From the NCBI RefSeq assembly GCF_029227915.1, contig NC_079877.1:7504001-7568000 (forward strand): 64,000 nucleotides of DNA, written 5' to 3'. The notes beneath the pieces are model-generated. The model was not told where the DNA came from, made no database searches, and saw only the letters and a program-made list of their open reading frames with translations. Both the position numbers and the translations under genes were made by a program. Positions 12,051 to 24,295 of the stretch are shown in pieces; position 1 is the first letter of the stretch; each line of letters starts with the position of its first letter. This DNA is from Hydractinia symbiolongicarpus. Taxonomy: Eukaryota > Cnidaria > Hydrozoa > Anthoathecata > Hydractiniidae.

Positions 12051-13234
12051 AATCCGTTTGAGTTAAAACGGTTGCGTCACACATTCGTACCAACATGTAT
12101 TTAGTGATATTTTTCCGATATTACTAAGTTGTATCGCTTTCAACAGTGAAACGATTGACTGTGGGACTTAGTTGAACTGATTTTGGACTTTGACCTTATA
12201 AATGTGATAAATGAGTCATTTTGACTACAAGAAATGACATTCTTCTTAGTTTGATATGATTGCTGGAACTCAGCGATTACACTGGGCGCTGTGGAAACGC
12301 TTTATTTAAAAATTAAGATAAATAAGTCATTTTGTACTGTGGGACCAATCCTAGCCGTTATCGCGCGCTGAAGAAATAGAGACAGTTTCAAAAACTACAT
12401 TTCATTGACTTTCTAACGGTGTCAATCCGTTTGAGTTAGAACGGTTGCGTCACATAATCGTACCAGCATGTATTTAGTGATATTTTTCCGATATTACTAA
12501 GTTGTATCGCTTTCAACAGTGAAACGATTGACTGTGGGACTTAGTTGAACTGATTTTGTACTTTGACCTTATAAATGTGATAAATGAGCCATTATGACTA
12601 GAAGAAATAACATTCTCCTTAATTTGTCATGATTGCTGGAACTCACCGATTACACTGGGCGCTGTGGTAACGCTTTATTTAAAAATTTAGATAAATAAGT
12701 CATTTTGTACTGTGGGACAAATCCTAGCCGTTATCGCGCGCTGAAGAAATAGAGACAGTTTTAAAAACTACATTTCATTGACTTTCTAACGGTGTCAATC
12801 CGTTTGAGTTACAACGGTTGCGACACATAATCGTACCAACATGTATTTACTGATTTTCTTCCGATATTACTAAGATGTATCGCTTTCAACAGTGAAACGA
12901 TTGACTGCGGGACTTAGTTGAACTGATTTTGGACTTTGACCTTATAAATGTGATTAATGCGCCAATTGGTCTCCAAGGAATAACATTCTTCTTAATTTGA
13001 CATGATTGCTGGAATTCAGCGGTTACAATAGGCTCTGCGGTTCCGCTTTATTTAAAAATTTAGATAAATAAGATTTTCTTACTGGGGGACCAATCCTGGC
13101 CGTTACCATGCGCTGAAGAAATAAAGACATTCTCAAGAACTACATTTCATTGATTTCTTGGTGGTATAATTCCGTTTGAGTTACAACGGTTGCGTCACAT
13201 ATTCGTACCAACATGTATTTAGCGAAAGTATTCG
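12050..13234 (+). repeat. Transition monomers leading into the trimer/hexamer zone
   Basis: About three monomers run from the GTTTGATATGATTG/GTGGAAACGC form (12,249), through a GTACCAGCATG form, to the GCGACACATAATCG form at about 12,810 and the marker monomer at 13,165. The segment 12,780-13,230 matches the start of the hexamer copies at 6,830 and 9,066, including CAATAGGCTCTGCGGTTCCG. A single change in ACTGTGGGACC to ACTGGGGGACC is seen at about 13,081. No gene is seen. Confidence 0.6.
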
Positions 13235-14370
13235 GATATTACTAGGTTGCATCGTTTTTAACTGTGAAACGTTTGACTGTGCGACTTAATTGAACTGATT
13301 TTGAACTTTGACCTTTTAAATGTTATAAGTGAGACAATTGGACACCAAGAAATACCATTCTTCTTAATTTTACATGATTGGTGGAACTAAGCGTATACAC
13401 TGGACCCTGTGGTAGCGATTCATTTAAAAATTTAGATAAATAAGTCATTTTTACTGTGGGACCAATCCTAGCCGTTAGCGCGCGCTGAAGATATAGAGAT
13501 AGTTTCAAAAACTCCATTTCATTGACTTTCTAACGGTGTCAATCCGTTTGAGCTAGAACGGTTGCGTCACACAATCGTACCAACATGTATTTAGTGATTT
13601 TCTTCCGATATTACTAAGTTGTATCGCTTTCAACAGAGAAACGATTGACTGTGGGACTTAATTGAACTGATTTTGGACTTTGACCTTATAAATGTAATAA
13701 ATGAGCCATTTTGACTAGAAGAAATAACATTCTCCGTAATTTGACATGATTGATGGAACTCACCGATTACACTGGACGCTGTGGTAACGGTTTATTTATA
13801 AATTGAGATAAATAAGTCATTTTGTACTGTGGGACCAATCCTAGCCGTTATCGCGCGCTGAAGAAATAGAGACAGTTTCAAAAACTACATTTCATTGACT
13901 TTCTAACGGTGTCAATCCGTTTGAGTTAAAACAGTTGCGTCACATATTCGTACCAAAATGTATTTAGTGATTTTTTTCGGATATTCCTAAGTTGCATCGC
14001 TTTTAACAGTGAAACGATTGACTGTGGGAATTATTTGAACTGATTCAGGACTGTGACCTTATAAATGTGATAAATGAGGGAAAAGGTCTCCAAGGAATAA
14101 CATTCTTCTTAATTTAACATGATTGCTGGAATTCAGCGATTACATTAGGCTCTGTGGTAGCCTTTTTTAAAAAATTTAGATAAATAAGTCATTTTTTACT
14201 GTGGGACCAATCCTAGCCGTTAGTTCGCGCTGAAGAAATAGAGACAGCTTCAAAAAGTACATTTCATTGACTTTCTAACGGTGTCAATCTGTTTGAGTTA
14301 CAACGGTTGGGTCACATATTCGTACCAACATGTATTAACGATGTTTTTCTGATATTACTAGGTTGCATCG
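13235..14370 (+). repeat. Trimer duplication, copy 1
   Basis: Three monomers are repeated at 14,351-15,470 with an offset of 1,116 bp. Shared private variants prove the relation. Both copies have GCATCGTTTTTAACTG where other copies have GCATCGCTTTTAACTG. Both have CCTTTTAAATGTTATAAG for CCTTATAAATG. Both have GGACGCTGTGGTAACGG at 13,771 and 14,887. Copy 1 includes a marker-derived monomer, a TAATTTGACATGATTGATGG monomer and an AAAAGGTCTCC monomer. Confidence 0.8.
13900..14270 (+). repeat. Second diagnostic subfamily (AAAAGGTCTCC / TTAGGCTCTGTGG)
   Basis: These monomers carry ACAGTTGCGTCACATATTCG, CGGATATTCCTAAG, GAACTGATTCAGGACTGTG, GAGGGAAAAGGTCTCCAAGG and ACATTAGGCTCTGTGG followed by an A/T-rich run with a small deletion. 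GGGAAAAGGTCT is at 14078, 15193, 17428, 19661, 21522, 22639, 24499, 26733, 35302, 36419, 41257, 43119 and 46118. A related form, GGCAAAAGGTCT, is at 39758. Another, GGCAATAGGTCTTC, is at 47977, 49834, 51693 and 53553. The spacings 1,115, 2,235, 2,233, 1,861, 1,117, 1,860 and 2,234 are 3, 6, 6, 5, 3, 5 and 6 monomers. It is absent before 13.9 kb and after 53.6 kb. It shows the same register changes as the TATAAT marker by independent sites. Confidence 0.85.
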
Positions 14371-15470
14371 TTTTTAACTGTGAAACGTTTGACTGTGCGA
14401 CTTAATTGAACTGATTTTGAACTTTGACCTTTTAAATGTTATAAGTGAGACAATTGGACACCAAGAAATACCATTCTTCTTAATTTGACATGATTGGTGG
14501 AACTAAGCGTATACACTGGACCCTGTGGTAGCGATTCATTTAAAAATTTAGATAAATAAGTCATTTTTACTGTGGGACCAATCCTAGCCGTTAGCGCGCG
14601 CTGAAGATATAGAGATAGTTTCAAAAACTCCATTTCATTGACTTTCTAACGGTGTCAATCCGTTTGAGTTAAAACAGTTGCGTCACATATTCGTACCAAA
14701 ATGTATTTAGTGATTTTTTTCGGATATTCCTAAGTTGCATCGCTTTTAACAGAGAAACGATTGACTGTGGGACTTAATTGAACTGATTTTGGACTTTGAC
14801 CTTATAAATGTAATAAATGAGCCATTTTGACTAGAAGAAATAACATTCTCCGTAATTTGACATGATTGATGGAACTCACCGATTACACTGGACGCTGTGG
14901 TAACGGTTTATTTATAAATTGAGATAAATAAGTCATTTTGTACTGTGGGACCAATCCTAGCCGTTATCGCGCGCTGAAGAAATAGAGACAGTTTCAAAAA
15001 CTACATTTCATTGACTTTCTAACGGTGTCAATCCGTTTGAGTTAAAACAGTTGCGTCACATATTCGTACCAAAATGTATTTAGTGATTTTTTTCGGATAT
15101 TCCTAAGTTGCATCGCTTTTAACAGTGAAACGATTGACTGTGGGAATTATTTGAACTGATTCAGGACTGTGACCTTATAAATGTGATAAATGAGGGAAAA
15201 GGTCTCCAAGGAATAACATTCTTCTTAATTTAACATGATTGCTGGAATTCAGCGATTACATTAGGCTCTGTGGTAGCCTTTTTTAAAAAATTTAGATAAA
15301 TAAGTCATTTTTTACTGTGGGACCAATCCTAGCCGTTAGTTCGCGCTGAAGAAATAGAGACAGCTTCAAAAAGTACATTTCATTGACTTTCTAACGGTGT
15401 CAATCTGTTTGAGTTACAACGGTTGGGTCACATATTCGTACCAACATGTATTAACGATGTTTTTCTGATA
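14351..15470 (+). repeat. Trimer duplication, copy 2, with junction and conversion-like patch
   Basis: The left junction lies inside 14,351-14,370, 20 bases identical to 13,235-13,254. Sequence to the left belongs to the ATTAACGATGTTTTTCT type and sequence to the right to the TTTTTAACTGTGAAACG type. This is what unequal exchange between two registers would leave. Bases 14,671-14,750 do not match copy 1 at 13,555-13,634. They match the next monomer type instead, with AAAACAGTTGCG, CCAAAATG and CGGATATTCC, before returning to AGAGAAACG. Confidence 0.75.
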
Positions 15471-18400
15471 TTACTAGGTTGCATCGCTTCTAACAGTGAA
15501 ACGATTGACTGTGGGACTTAATTGAACTAACTTTGGACTTTGACCTTGTAAATGTTATAAGTGAGACAATTGGACTCCAAGAAATAACATTCTTCTTAAT
15601 TTGGCATGATTGCTGGAACTCGGCGATTACACTGGGCGCTGTGGAGGCGCTTTATTAAAAAATTAAGATAAATAAGTCTTTTTTTACTGTGGGACCAATC
15701 CTAGCCGTTATCGCGCGCTGAAGAAATAGAGACAGTTTTAAAAACTACATTTCATTGACTTTCTAACGGTGTCAATCCGTTTGAGTTAAAACGGTTGCGT
15801 CACATATTCGTACCAACATGTATTTAGTGATTTCCTTCCGATAATACTAAGTTGTATCGCTTTCAACAGTGAAACGATTGCCTGTGGGACTTAGTTGAAC
15901 TGATTTTAGACTTTGACCTTATAAATGTGATAAATGAGTCATTTTGACTACTAGAAATGACATTCTTCTTAGTTTGACATGATTGATGGAACTCACCGAT
16001 TACACTGGGCGCTGTGGTAACGCTTTATTAAAAAATTTAGATAAATAAGTCATTTTGTACTGTGGGACCAATCCTAGCCGTTATCGCGCGCTGAAGAAAT
16101 AGAGACAGTTTTAAAAACTACATTTCATTGACTTTCTAACGGTGTCAATCCGTTTGAGTTACAACGGTTGCGACACATAATCGTACCAACATGTATTTAC
16201 TGATTTTCTTCCGATATTACTAAGATGTATCGCTTTCAACAGTGAAACGATTGACTGCGGGACTTAGTTGAACTGATTTTGGACTTTGACCTTATAAATG
16301 TGATTAATGCGCCAATTGGTCTCCAAGGAATAACATTCTTCTTAATTTGACATGATTGCTGGAATTCAGCGGTTACAATAGGCTCTGCGGTAGCGCTTTA
16401 TTTAAAAATTTAGATAAATAAGATTTTCTTACTGTGGGACCAATCCTGGCCGTTACCATGCGCTGAAAAAATAAAGACATTCTCAAGAACTACATTTCAT
16501 TGATTTCTTGGTGGTATAATTCCGTTTGAGTTACAACGGTTGCGTCACATATTCGTACCAACATGTATTTAGCGAAAGTATTCGGATATTACTAGGTTGC
16601 ATCGCTTTTAACTGTGAAACGTTTGACTGTGCGACTTAATTGAACTGATTTTGAACTTTGACCTTATAAATGTTATAAGTGAGACAATTGGACACCAAGA
16701 AATACCATTCTTCTTAATTTGACATGATTGGTGGAACTAAGCGTATACACTGGACCCTGTGGTAGCGATTCATTTAAAAATTTAGATAAATAAGTCATTT
16801 TTACTGTGGGACCAATCCTAGCCGTTAGCGCGCGCTGAAGATATAGAGATAGTTTCAAAAACTCCATTTCATTGACTTTCTAACGGTGTCAATCCGTTTG
16901 AGTTAGAACGGTTGCGGCACACAATCGTACCAACATGTATTTAGTGATTTTCTTCCGATATTACTAAGTTGTATCGCTTTCAACAGAGAAACGATTGACT
17001 GTGGGACTTAATTGAACTGATTTTGGACTTTGACCTTATAAATGTAATAAATGAGCCATTTTGACTAGAAGAAATAACATTCTCCGTAATTTGACATGAT
17101 TGATGGAACTCACCGATTACTCTGGGCGCTGTGGTAACGGTTTATTTATAAATTGAGATAAATAAGTCATTTTGTACTGTAGGACCAATCCTAGCCGTTA
17201 TCGCGCGCTGAAGAAATAGAGAAAGTTTTAGAAACTACATTTCATTGACTTTCTAACGGTGTCAATCCGCTTGAGTTAAAACAGTTGCGTCACATATTCG
17301 TACCAAAATGTATTTAGTGATTTTTTTCGGATATTCCTAAGTTGCATCGCTTTTAACAGTGAAACGATTGACTGTGGGAATTATTTGAACTGATTCAGGA
17401 CTGTGACCTTATAAATGTGATAAATGAGGGAAAAGGTCTCCAAGGAATAACATTCTTCTTAATTTAACATGATTGCTGGAATTCAGCGATTACATTAGGC
17501 TCTGTGGTAGCTTTTTTAAAAAATTTAGATAAATAAGTCATTTTTTACTGTGGGACCAATCCTAGCCGTTAGTTCGCGCTGAAGAAATAGAGACAGCTTC
17601 AAAAAGTACATTTCATTGACTTTCTAACGGTGTCAATCTGTTTGAGTTACAACGGTTGGGTCACATATTCGTACCAACATGTATTAACGATGTTTTTCTG
17701 ATATTACTAGGTTGCATCGCTTCTAACAGTGAAACGATTGACTGTGGGACTTAATTGAACTAACTTTAGACTTTGACCTTGTAAATGTTATAAGTGAGAC
17801 AATTGGACTCCAAGAAATAACATTCTTCTTAATTTGGCATGATTGCTGGAACTCGGCGATTACACTGGGCGCTGTGGAGGCGCTTTATTAAAAAATTAAG
17901 ATAAATAAGTCTTTTTTTACTGTGGGACCAATCCTAGCCGTTATCGCGCGCTGAAGAAATAGAGACAGTTTTAAAAACTACATTTCATTGAGTTTCTAAC
18001 GGTGTCAATCCGTTTGAGTTAAAACGGTTGCGTCACATATTCGTACCAACATGTATTTAGTGATTTCCTTCCGATAATACTAAGTTGTATCGCTTTCAAC
18101 AGTGAAACGATTGCCTGTGGGACTTAGTTGAACTGATTTTAGACTTTGACCTTATAAATGTGAGAAATGAGTCATTTTGACTACTAGAAATGACATTCTT
18201 CTTAGTTTGACATGATTGATGGAACTCACCGATTACACTGGGCGCTGTGGTAACGCTTTATTAAAAAATTTAGATAAATAAGTCATTTTGTACTGTGGGA
18301 CCAATCCTAGCCGTTATCGCGCGCTGAAGAAATAGAGACAGTTTTAAAAACTACATTTCATTGACATTCTAACGGTGTCAATCCGTTTGAGTTACAACGG

Positions 18401-19910
18401 TTGCGACACATAATCGTACCAACATGTATTTACTGATTTTCTTCCGATATTACTAAGATGTATCGCTTTCAACAGTGAAACGATTGACTGCGGGACTTAG
18501 TTGAACTGATTTTGGACTTTGACCTTATAAATGTGATTAATGCGCCAATTGGTCTCCAAGGAATAACATTCTTCTTAATTTGACATGATTGCTGGAATTC
18601 AGCGGTTACAATAGGCTCTGCGGTAGCGCTTTATTTAAAAATTTAGATAAATAAGATTTTCTTACTGTGGGACCAATCCTGGCCGTTACCATGCGCTGAA
18701 GAAATAAAGACATTCTCAAGAACTACATTTCATTGATTTCTTGGTGGTATAATTCCGTTTGAGTTACAACGGTTGCGTCACATATTCGTACCAACATGTA
18801 TTTAGCGAAAGTATTCGGATATTACTAGGTTGCATCGCTTTTAACTGTGAAACGTTTGACTGTGCGACTTAATTGAACTGATTTTGAACTTTGACCTTAT
18901 AAATGTTATAAGTGAGACAATTGGACACCAAGAAATACCATTCTTCTTAATTTGACATGATTGGTGGAACTAAGCGTATACACTGGACCCTGTGGTAGCG
19001 ATTCATTTAAAAATTTAGATAAATAAGTCATTTTTACTGTGGGACCAATCCTAGCCGTTAGCGCGCGCTGAAGATATAGAGATAGTTTCAAAAACTCCAT
19101 TTCATTGACTTTCTAACGGTGTCAATCCGTTTGAGTTAGAACGGTTGCGTCACACAATCGTACCAACATGTATTTAGTGATTTTCTTCCGATATTACTAA
19201 GTTGTATCGCTTTCAACAGAGAAACGATTGACTGTGGGACTTAATTGAACTGATTTTGGACTTTGACCTTATAAATGTAATAAATGAGCCATTTTGACTA
19301 GAAGAAATAACATTCTCCGTAATTTGACATGATTGATGGAACTCACCGATTACACTGGGCGCTGTGGTAACGGTTTATTTATAAATTGAGATAAATAAGT
19401 CATTTTGTACTGTAGGACCAATCCTAGCCGTTATCGCGCGCTGAAGAAATAGAGACAGTTTCAGAAACTACATTTCATTGACTTTCTAACGGTGTCAATC
19501 CGTTTGAGTTAAAACAGTTGCGTCACATATTCGTACCAAAATGTATTTAGTGATTTTTTTCGGATATTCCTAAGTTGCATCGCTTTTAACAGTGAAACGA
19601 TTGACTGTGGGAATTATTTGAACTGATTCAGGACTGTGACCTTATAAATGTGATAAATGAGGGAAAAGGTCTCCAAGGAATAACATTCTTCTTAATTTAA
19701 CATGATTGCTGGAATTCAGCGATTACATTAGGCTCTGTGGTAGCTTTTTTAAAAAATTTAGATAAATAAGTCATTTTTTACTGTGGGACCAATCCTAGCC
19801 GTTAGTTCGCGCTGAAGAAATAGAGACAGCTTCAAAAAGTACATTTCATTGACTTTCTAACGGTGTCAATCTGTTTGAGTTACAACGGTTGCGTCACATA
19901 TTCGTACCAA
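14440..19910 (+). repeat. Hexamer HOR block, unit ~2,234 bp, about 2.4 units
   Basis: Homologous sites repeat at 2,233-2,236 bp, for example 14,439/16,673/18,906 and 15,193/17,428/19,661. The unit order is: marker-derived monomer; CAGAGAAACG with CATTCTCCG; AAAACAGTTGCG with AAAAGGTCTCC; ATTAACGATG with CTAACTTTGG; CCGATAATACTAAG with GACTACTAGAAATG; and GCGACACATAATCG with CTGCGGTAGCG. Copies differ by scattered single bases, such as GATTACTCTGGG at about 17,117 against GATTACACTGGG at about 19,350. The hexamer register ends near 19,910, where ATTAACGATG is replaced by TTTAGTGATATTTTTCCG. No gene is seen. Confidence 0.8.
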
Positions 19911-22140
19911 CATGTATTTAGTGATATTTTTCCGATATTACTAAGTTGTATCGCTTTCAACAGTGAAACGATTGACTGTGGGACTTAGTTGAACTGATTT
20001 TGTACTTTGACCTTATAAATGTGATAAATGAATCATTTTGACTACAAGAAATGACATTCTTCTTAGTTTGACATGATTGATGGAACTCACCGATTACACT
20101 GGGCGCTGTGGTAACGCTTTATTTAAAAATTTAGATAAATAAGTCATTTTGTACTGTGGGACAAATCCTAGCCGTTATCGCGCGCTGAAGAAATAGAGAC
20201 AGTTTTAAAAACTACATTTCATTGACTTTCTAACGGTGTCAATCCGTTTGAGTTACAACGGTTGCGACACATAATCGTACCAACATGTATTTACTGATTT
20301 TCTTCCGATATTACTAAGATGTATCGCTTTCAACAGTGAAACGATTGACTGCGGGACTTAGTTGAACTGATTTTGGACTTTGACCTTATAAATGTGATTA
20401 ATGCGCCAATTGGTCTCCAAGGAATAACATTCTTCTTAATTTGACATGATTGCTGGAATTCAGCGGTTACAATAGGCTCTGCGGTTCCGCTTTATTTAAA
20501 AATTTAGATAAATAAGATTTTCTTACTGTGGGACCAATCCTGGCCGTTACCATGCGCTGAAGAAATAAAGACATTCTCAAGAACTACATTTCATTGATTT
20601 CTTGGTGGTATAATTCCGTTTGAGTTACAACGGTTGCGTCACATATTCGTACCAACATGTATTTAGCGAAAGTATTCGGATATTACTAGGTTGCATCGCT
20701 TTTAACTGTGAAACGTTTGACTGTGCGACTTAATTGAACTGATTTTGAACTTTGACCTTATAAATGTTATAAGTGAGACAATTGGACACCAAGAAATACC
20801 ATTCTTCTTAATTTGACATGATTGGTGGAACTAAGCGTATACACTGGACCCTGTGGTAGCGATTCATTTAAAAATTTAGATAAATAAGTCATTTTTACTG
20901 TGGGACCAATCCTAGCCGTTAGCGCGCGCTGAAGATATAGAGATAGTTTCAAAAACTCCATTTCATTGACTTTCTAACGGTGTCAATCCGTTTGAGTTAG
21001 AACGGTTGCGTCACACAATCGTACCAACATGTATTTAGTGATTTTCTTCCGATATTACTAAGTTGTATCGCTTTCAACAGAGAAACGATTGACTGTGGGA
21101 CTTAATTGAACTGATTTTGGACTTTGACCTTATAAATGTAATAAATGAGCCATTTTGACTAGAAGAAATAACATTCTCCGTAATTTGACATGATTGATGG
21201 AACTCACCGATTACACTGGGCGCTGTGGTAACGGTTTATTTATAAATTGAGATAAATAAGTCATTTTGTACTGTGGGACCAATCCTAGCCGTTATCGCGC
21301 GCTGAAGAAATAGAGACAGTTTTAAAAACTACATTTCATTGACTTTCTAACGGTGTCAATCCGTTTGAGTTAAAACAGTTGCGTCACATATTCGTACCAA
21401 AATGTATTTAGTGATTTTTTTCGGATATTCCTAAGTTGCATCGCTTTTAACAGTGAAACGATTGACTGTGGGAATTATTTGAACTGATTCAGGACTGTGA
21501 CCTTATAAATGTGATAAATGAGGGAAAAGGTCTCCAAGGAATAACATTCTTCTTAATTTAACATGATTGCTGGAATTCAGCGATTACATTAGGCTCTGTG
21601 GTAGCCTTTTTTAAAAAATTTAGATAAATAAGTCATTTTTTACTGTGGGACCAATCCTAGCCGTTAGTTCGCGCTGAAGAAATAGAGACAGCTTCAAAAA
21701 GTACATTTCATTGACTTTCTAACGGTGTCAATCTGTTTGAGTTACAACGGTTGTGTCACATATTCGTACCAACATGTATTAACGATGTTTTTCTGATATT
21801 ACTAGGTTGCATCGCTTCTAACAGTGAAACGATTGACTGTGGGACTTAATTGAACTAACTTTGGACTTTGACCTTGTAAATGTTATAAGTGAGACAATTG
21901 GACTCCAAGAAATAACATTCTTCTTAATTTGGCATGATTGCTGGAACTCGGCGATTACACTGGGCGCTGTGGAGGCGCTTTATTAAAAAATTAAGATAAA
22001 TAAGTCTTTTTTTACTGTGGGACCAATCCTAGCCGTTATCGCGCGCTGAAGAAATAGAGACAGTTTTAAAAACTACATTTCATTGACTTTCTAACGGTGT
22101 CAATCCGTTTGAGTTAAAACGGTTGCGTCACATATTCGTA
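19910..22140 (+). repeat. Pentamer variant of the hexamer HOR
   Basis: The marker spacing falls to 1,861 bp (18,748 to 20,609), and the AAAAGGTCTCC spacing likewise is 1,861 (19,661 to 21,522), so one monomer is missing relative to the hexamer. The CCGATAATAC and CTAACTTTGG monomers are replaced by one GATATTTTTCCG monomer at about 19,925. This copy reads CTGCGGTTCCG, the form of the 7-13 kb copies, rather than the CTGCGGTAGCG of the two hexamer copies just upstream. It therefore descends from a different source unit. Confidence 0.7.
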
Positions 22141-24295
22141 CCAACATGTATTTAGTGATTTTCTTCCGATATTACTAAGTTGTATCGCTTTCAACAGAGA
22201 AACGATTGACTGTGGGACTTAATTGAACTGATTTTGGACTTTGACCTTATAAATGTAATAAATGAGCCATTTTGACTAGAAGAAATAACATTCTCCGTAA
22301 TTTGACATGGTTGATGGAACTCACGGATTACACTGGGCGCCGTGGTAACGGTTTATTTATAAATTGAGATAAATAAGTCATTTTGTACTGTAGGACCAAT
22401 CCTAACCGTTATCGCGCGCTGAAGAAATAGAGACAGTTTCAGAAACTACATTTCATTGACTTTCTAACGGTGTCAATCCGTTTGAGTTAAAACAGTTGCG
22501 TCACATATTCGTACCAAAATGTATTTAGTGATTTTTTTCGGATATTCCTAAGTTGCATCGCTTTTAACAGTGAAACGATTGACTGTGGGAATTATTTGAA
22601 CTGATTCAGGACTGTGACCTTATAAATGTGATAAATGAGGGAAAAGGTCTCCAAGGAATAACATTCTTCTTAATTTAACATGATTGCTGGAATTCAGCGA
22701 TTACATTAGGCTCTGTGGTAGCTTTTTTAAAAAATTTAGATAAATAAGTCATTTTTTACTGTGGGACCAATCCTAGCCGTTAGTTCGCGCTGAAGAAATA
22801 GAGACAGCTTCAAAAAGTACATTTCATTGACTTTCTAACGGTGTCAATCTGTTTGAGTTACAACGGTTGCGTCACATATTCGTACCAACGTGTATTAACG
22901 ATGTTTTTCTGATATTACTAGGTTGCATCGCTTCTAACAGTGAAACGATTGACTGTGGGACTTAATTGAACTAACTTTGGACTTTGACCTTGTAAATGTT
23001 ATAAGTGAGACAATTGGACTCCAAGAAATAACATTCTTCTTAATTTGGCATGATTGCTGGAACTCAGCGATTACACTGGGCGCTGTGGTAGCGTTTTATT
23101 TAAAAATTAAGATAAATAAGTCTTTTTTTACTGTGGGACCAATCCTAGCAGTTATCGCGCGCTGAAGAAATAGAGACAGTTTCAAAAACCACATTTCATT
23201 GACTTTTTAACGGTGTCAATCCGTCTGAGTTACAACAGCTGCGTCACATATTCGTACCAAAATGTATTTAGTGATTTTCTTCCGATATTACTAAGTTGTA
23301 TCGCTTTTAACAGTGAAACGATTGACTGTGGGAATTATTTGAACTGATTCAGGACTTTGACCTTATAAATGTAATAAATGAGCCATTTTGACTAAAAGAA
23401 ATATCATTCTTCTTAATTTTACATGATTGCTGGAACTCAGCGATTACACTGGGCGCTGTGGTAGCGCTTTATTTAAATATTTAGATAAATAAGATTTTCT
23501 TACTGTGGGACCAATCCTGGCCGTTAGCACGCGCTGAAGAAATAAAGACATTCTCAAAAACTACATTTCATTGATTTCTTGGCGTATAATTCCGTTTGAG
23601 TTACAACGGTTGCGTCACATATTCGTACCAACATGTATTTAGCGAAAGTATTCGGATATTACTAGGTTGCATCGCTTTTAACTGTGAAACGTTTGACTGT
23701 GCGACTTAATTGAACTGCTTTTGGATTTTGACCTTATAAATGTTGTAAGTGAGACAATTGCACTCCAAGAAATAACATTCTTCTTAATTTGACATAATTG
23801 CTGGAACTCAGCGATTACACTGGGCGCTGTGGTAGCGCTTTATTTAAAAATTATGATGAATAAGTCATTTTTTACTGTAGAAGCAATCCTAGCCGTTAGT
23901 TTGCGCTGAAGAAGTAGAGACAGCTTCAAAAAGTACATCTCATTGAATTTCTCACGGTGTCAATCCGTTTGAGTTACAACGGTTGTGTCACACATTCGTA
24001 TCAACATGTATTTAGTGATATTTTTCCGATATTACTAAGTTGTATCGCTTTCAACAGTGAAACGATTGACTGTGGGACTTAGTTGAACTGATTTTGGAGT
24101 TTGACCTTATAAATGTGATAATTGAGTCATTTTGACTACAAGAAATGACATTCTTCTTAGTTTGACATGATTGCTGGAACTCAGCGATTACACTGGGCGA
24201 TGTGGTAACGCTTTATTTAAAAATTAAGATAAATAAGTCATTTTGTACTGTGGGACCAATCCTAGCCGTTATCGCGCGCTGAAGAAATAGAGACA
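22140..24295 (+). repeat. 11-mer HOR, first copy of the shared segment
   Basis: This segment recurs at 26,234-28,390 with an offset of 4,094 bp (eleven monomers). Private variants shared by both include ACATGGTTGATGG, TCACGGATTACACTGGG with GCGCCGTGG, AACCACATTTCATTGACTTT followed by TTAACGG, CCGTCTGAGTTACAACAG, TTGGCGTATAATTCCG (one G missing), CATTCGTATCAACATG and GGGCGATGTGG. The segment also carries a plus-strand frame of 62 codons at 22,977, identical in translation to 27,071; that identity only reflects the recent duplication. Confidence 0.85.

Noticed and set aside
22977-23165. Plus-strand 62-codon frame repeated at 27,071
   Set aside because: Both lie in the 11-mer duplication, and the hydrophobic stretch reflects A/T-rich repeat sequence.
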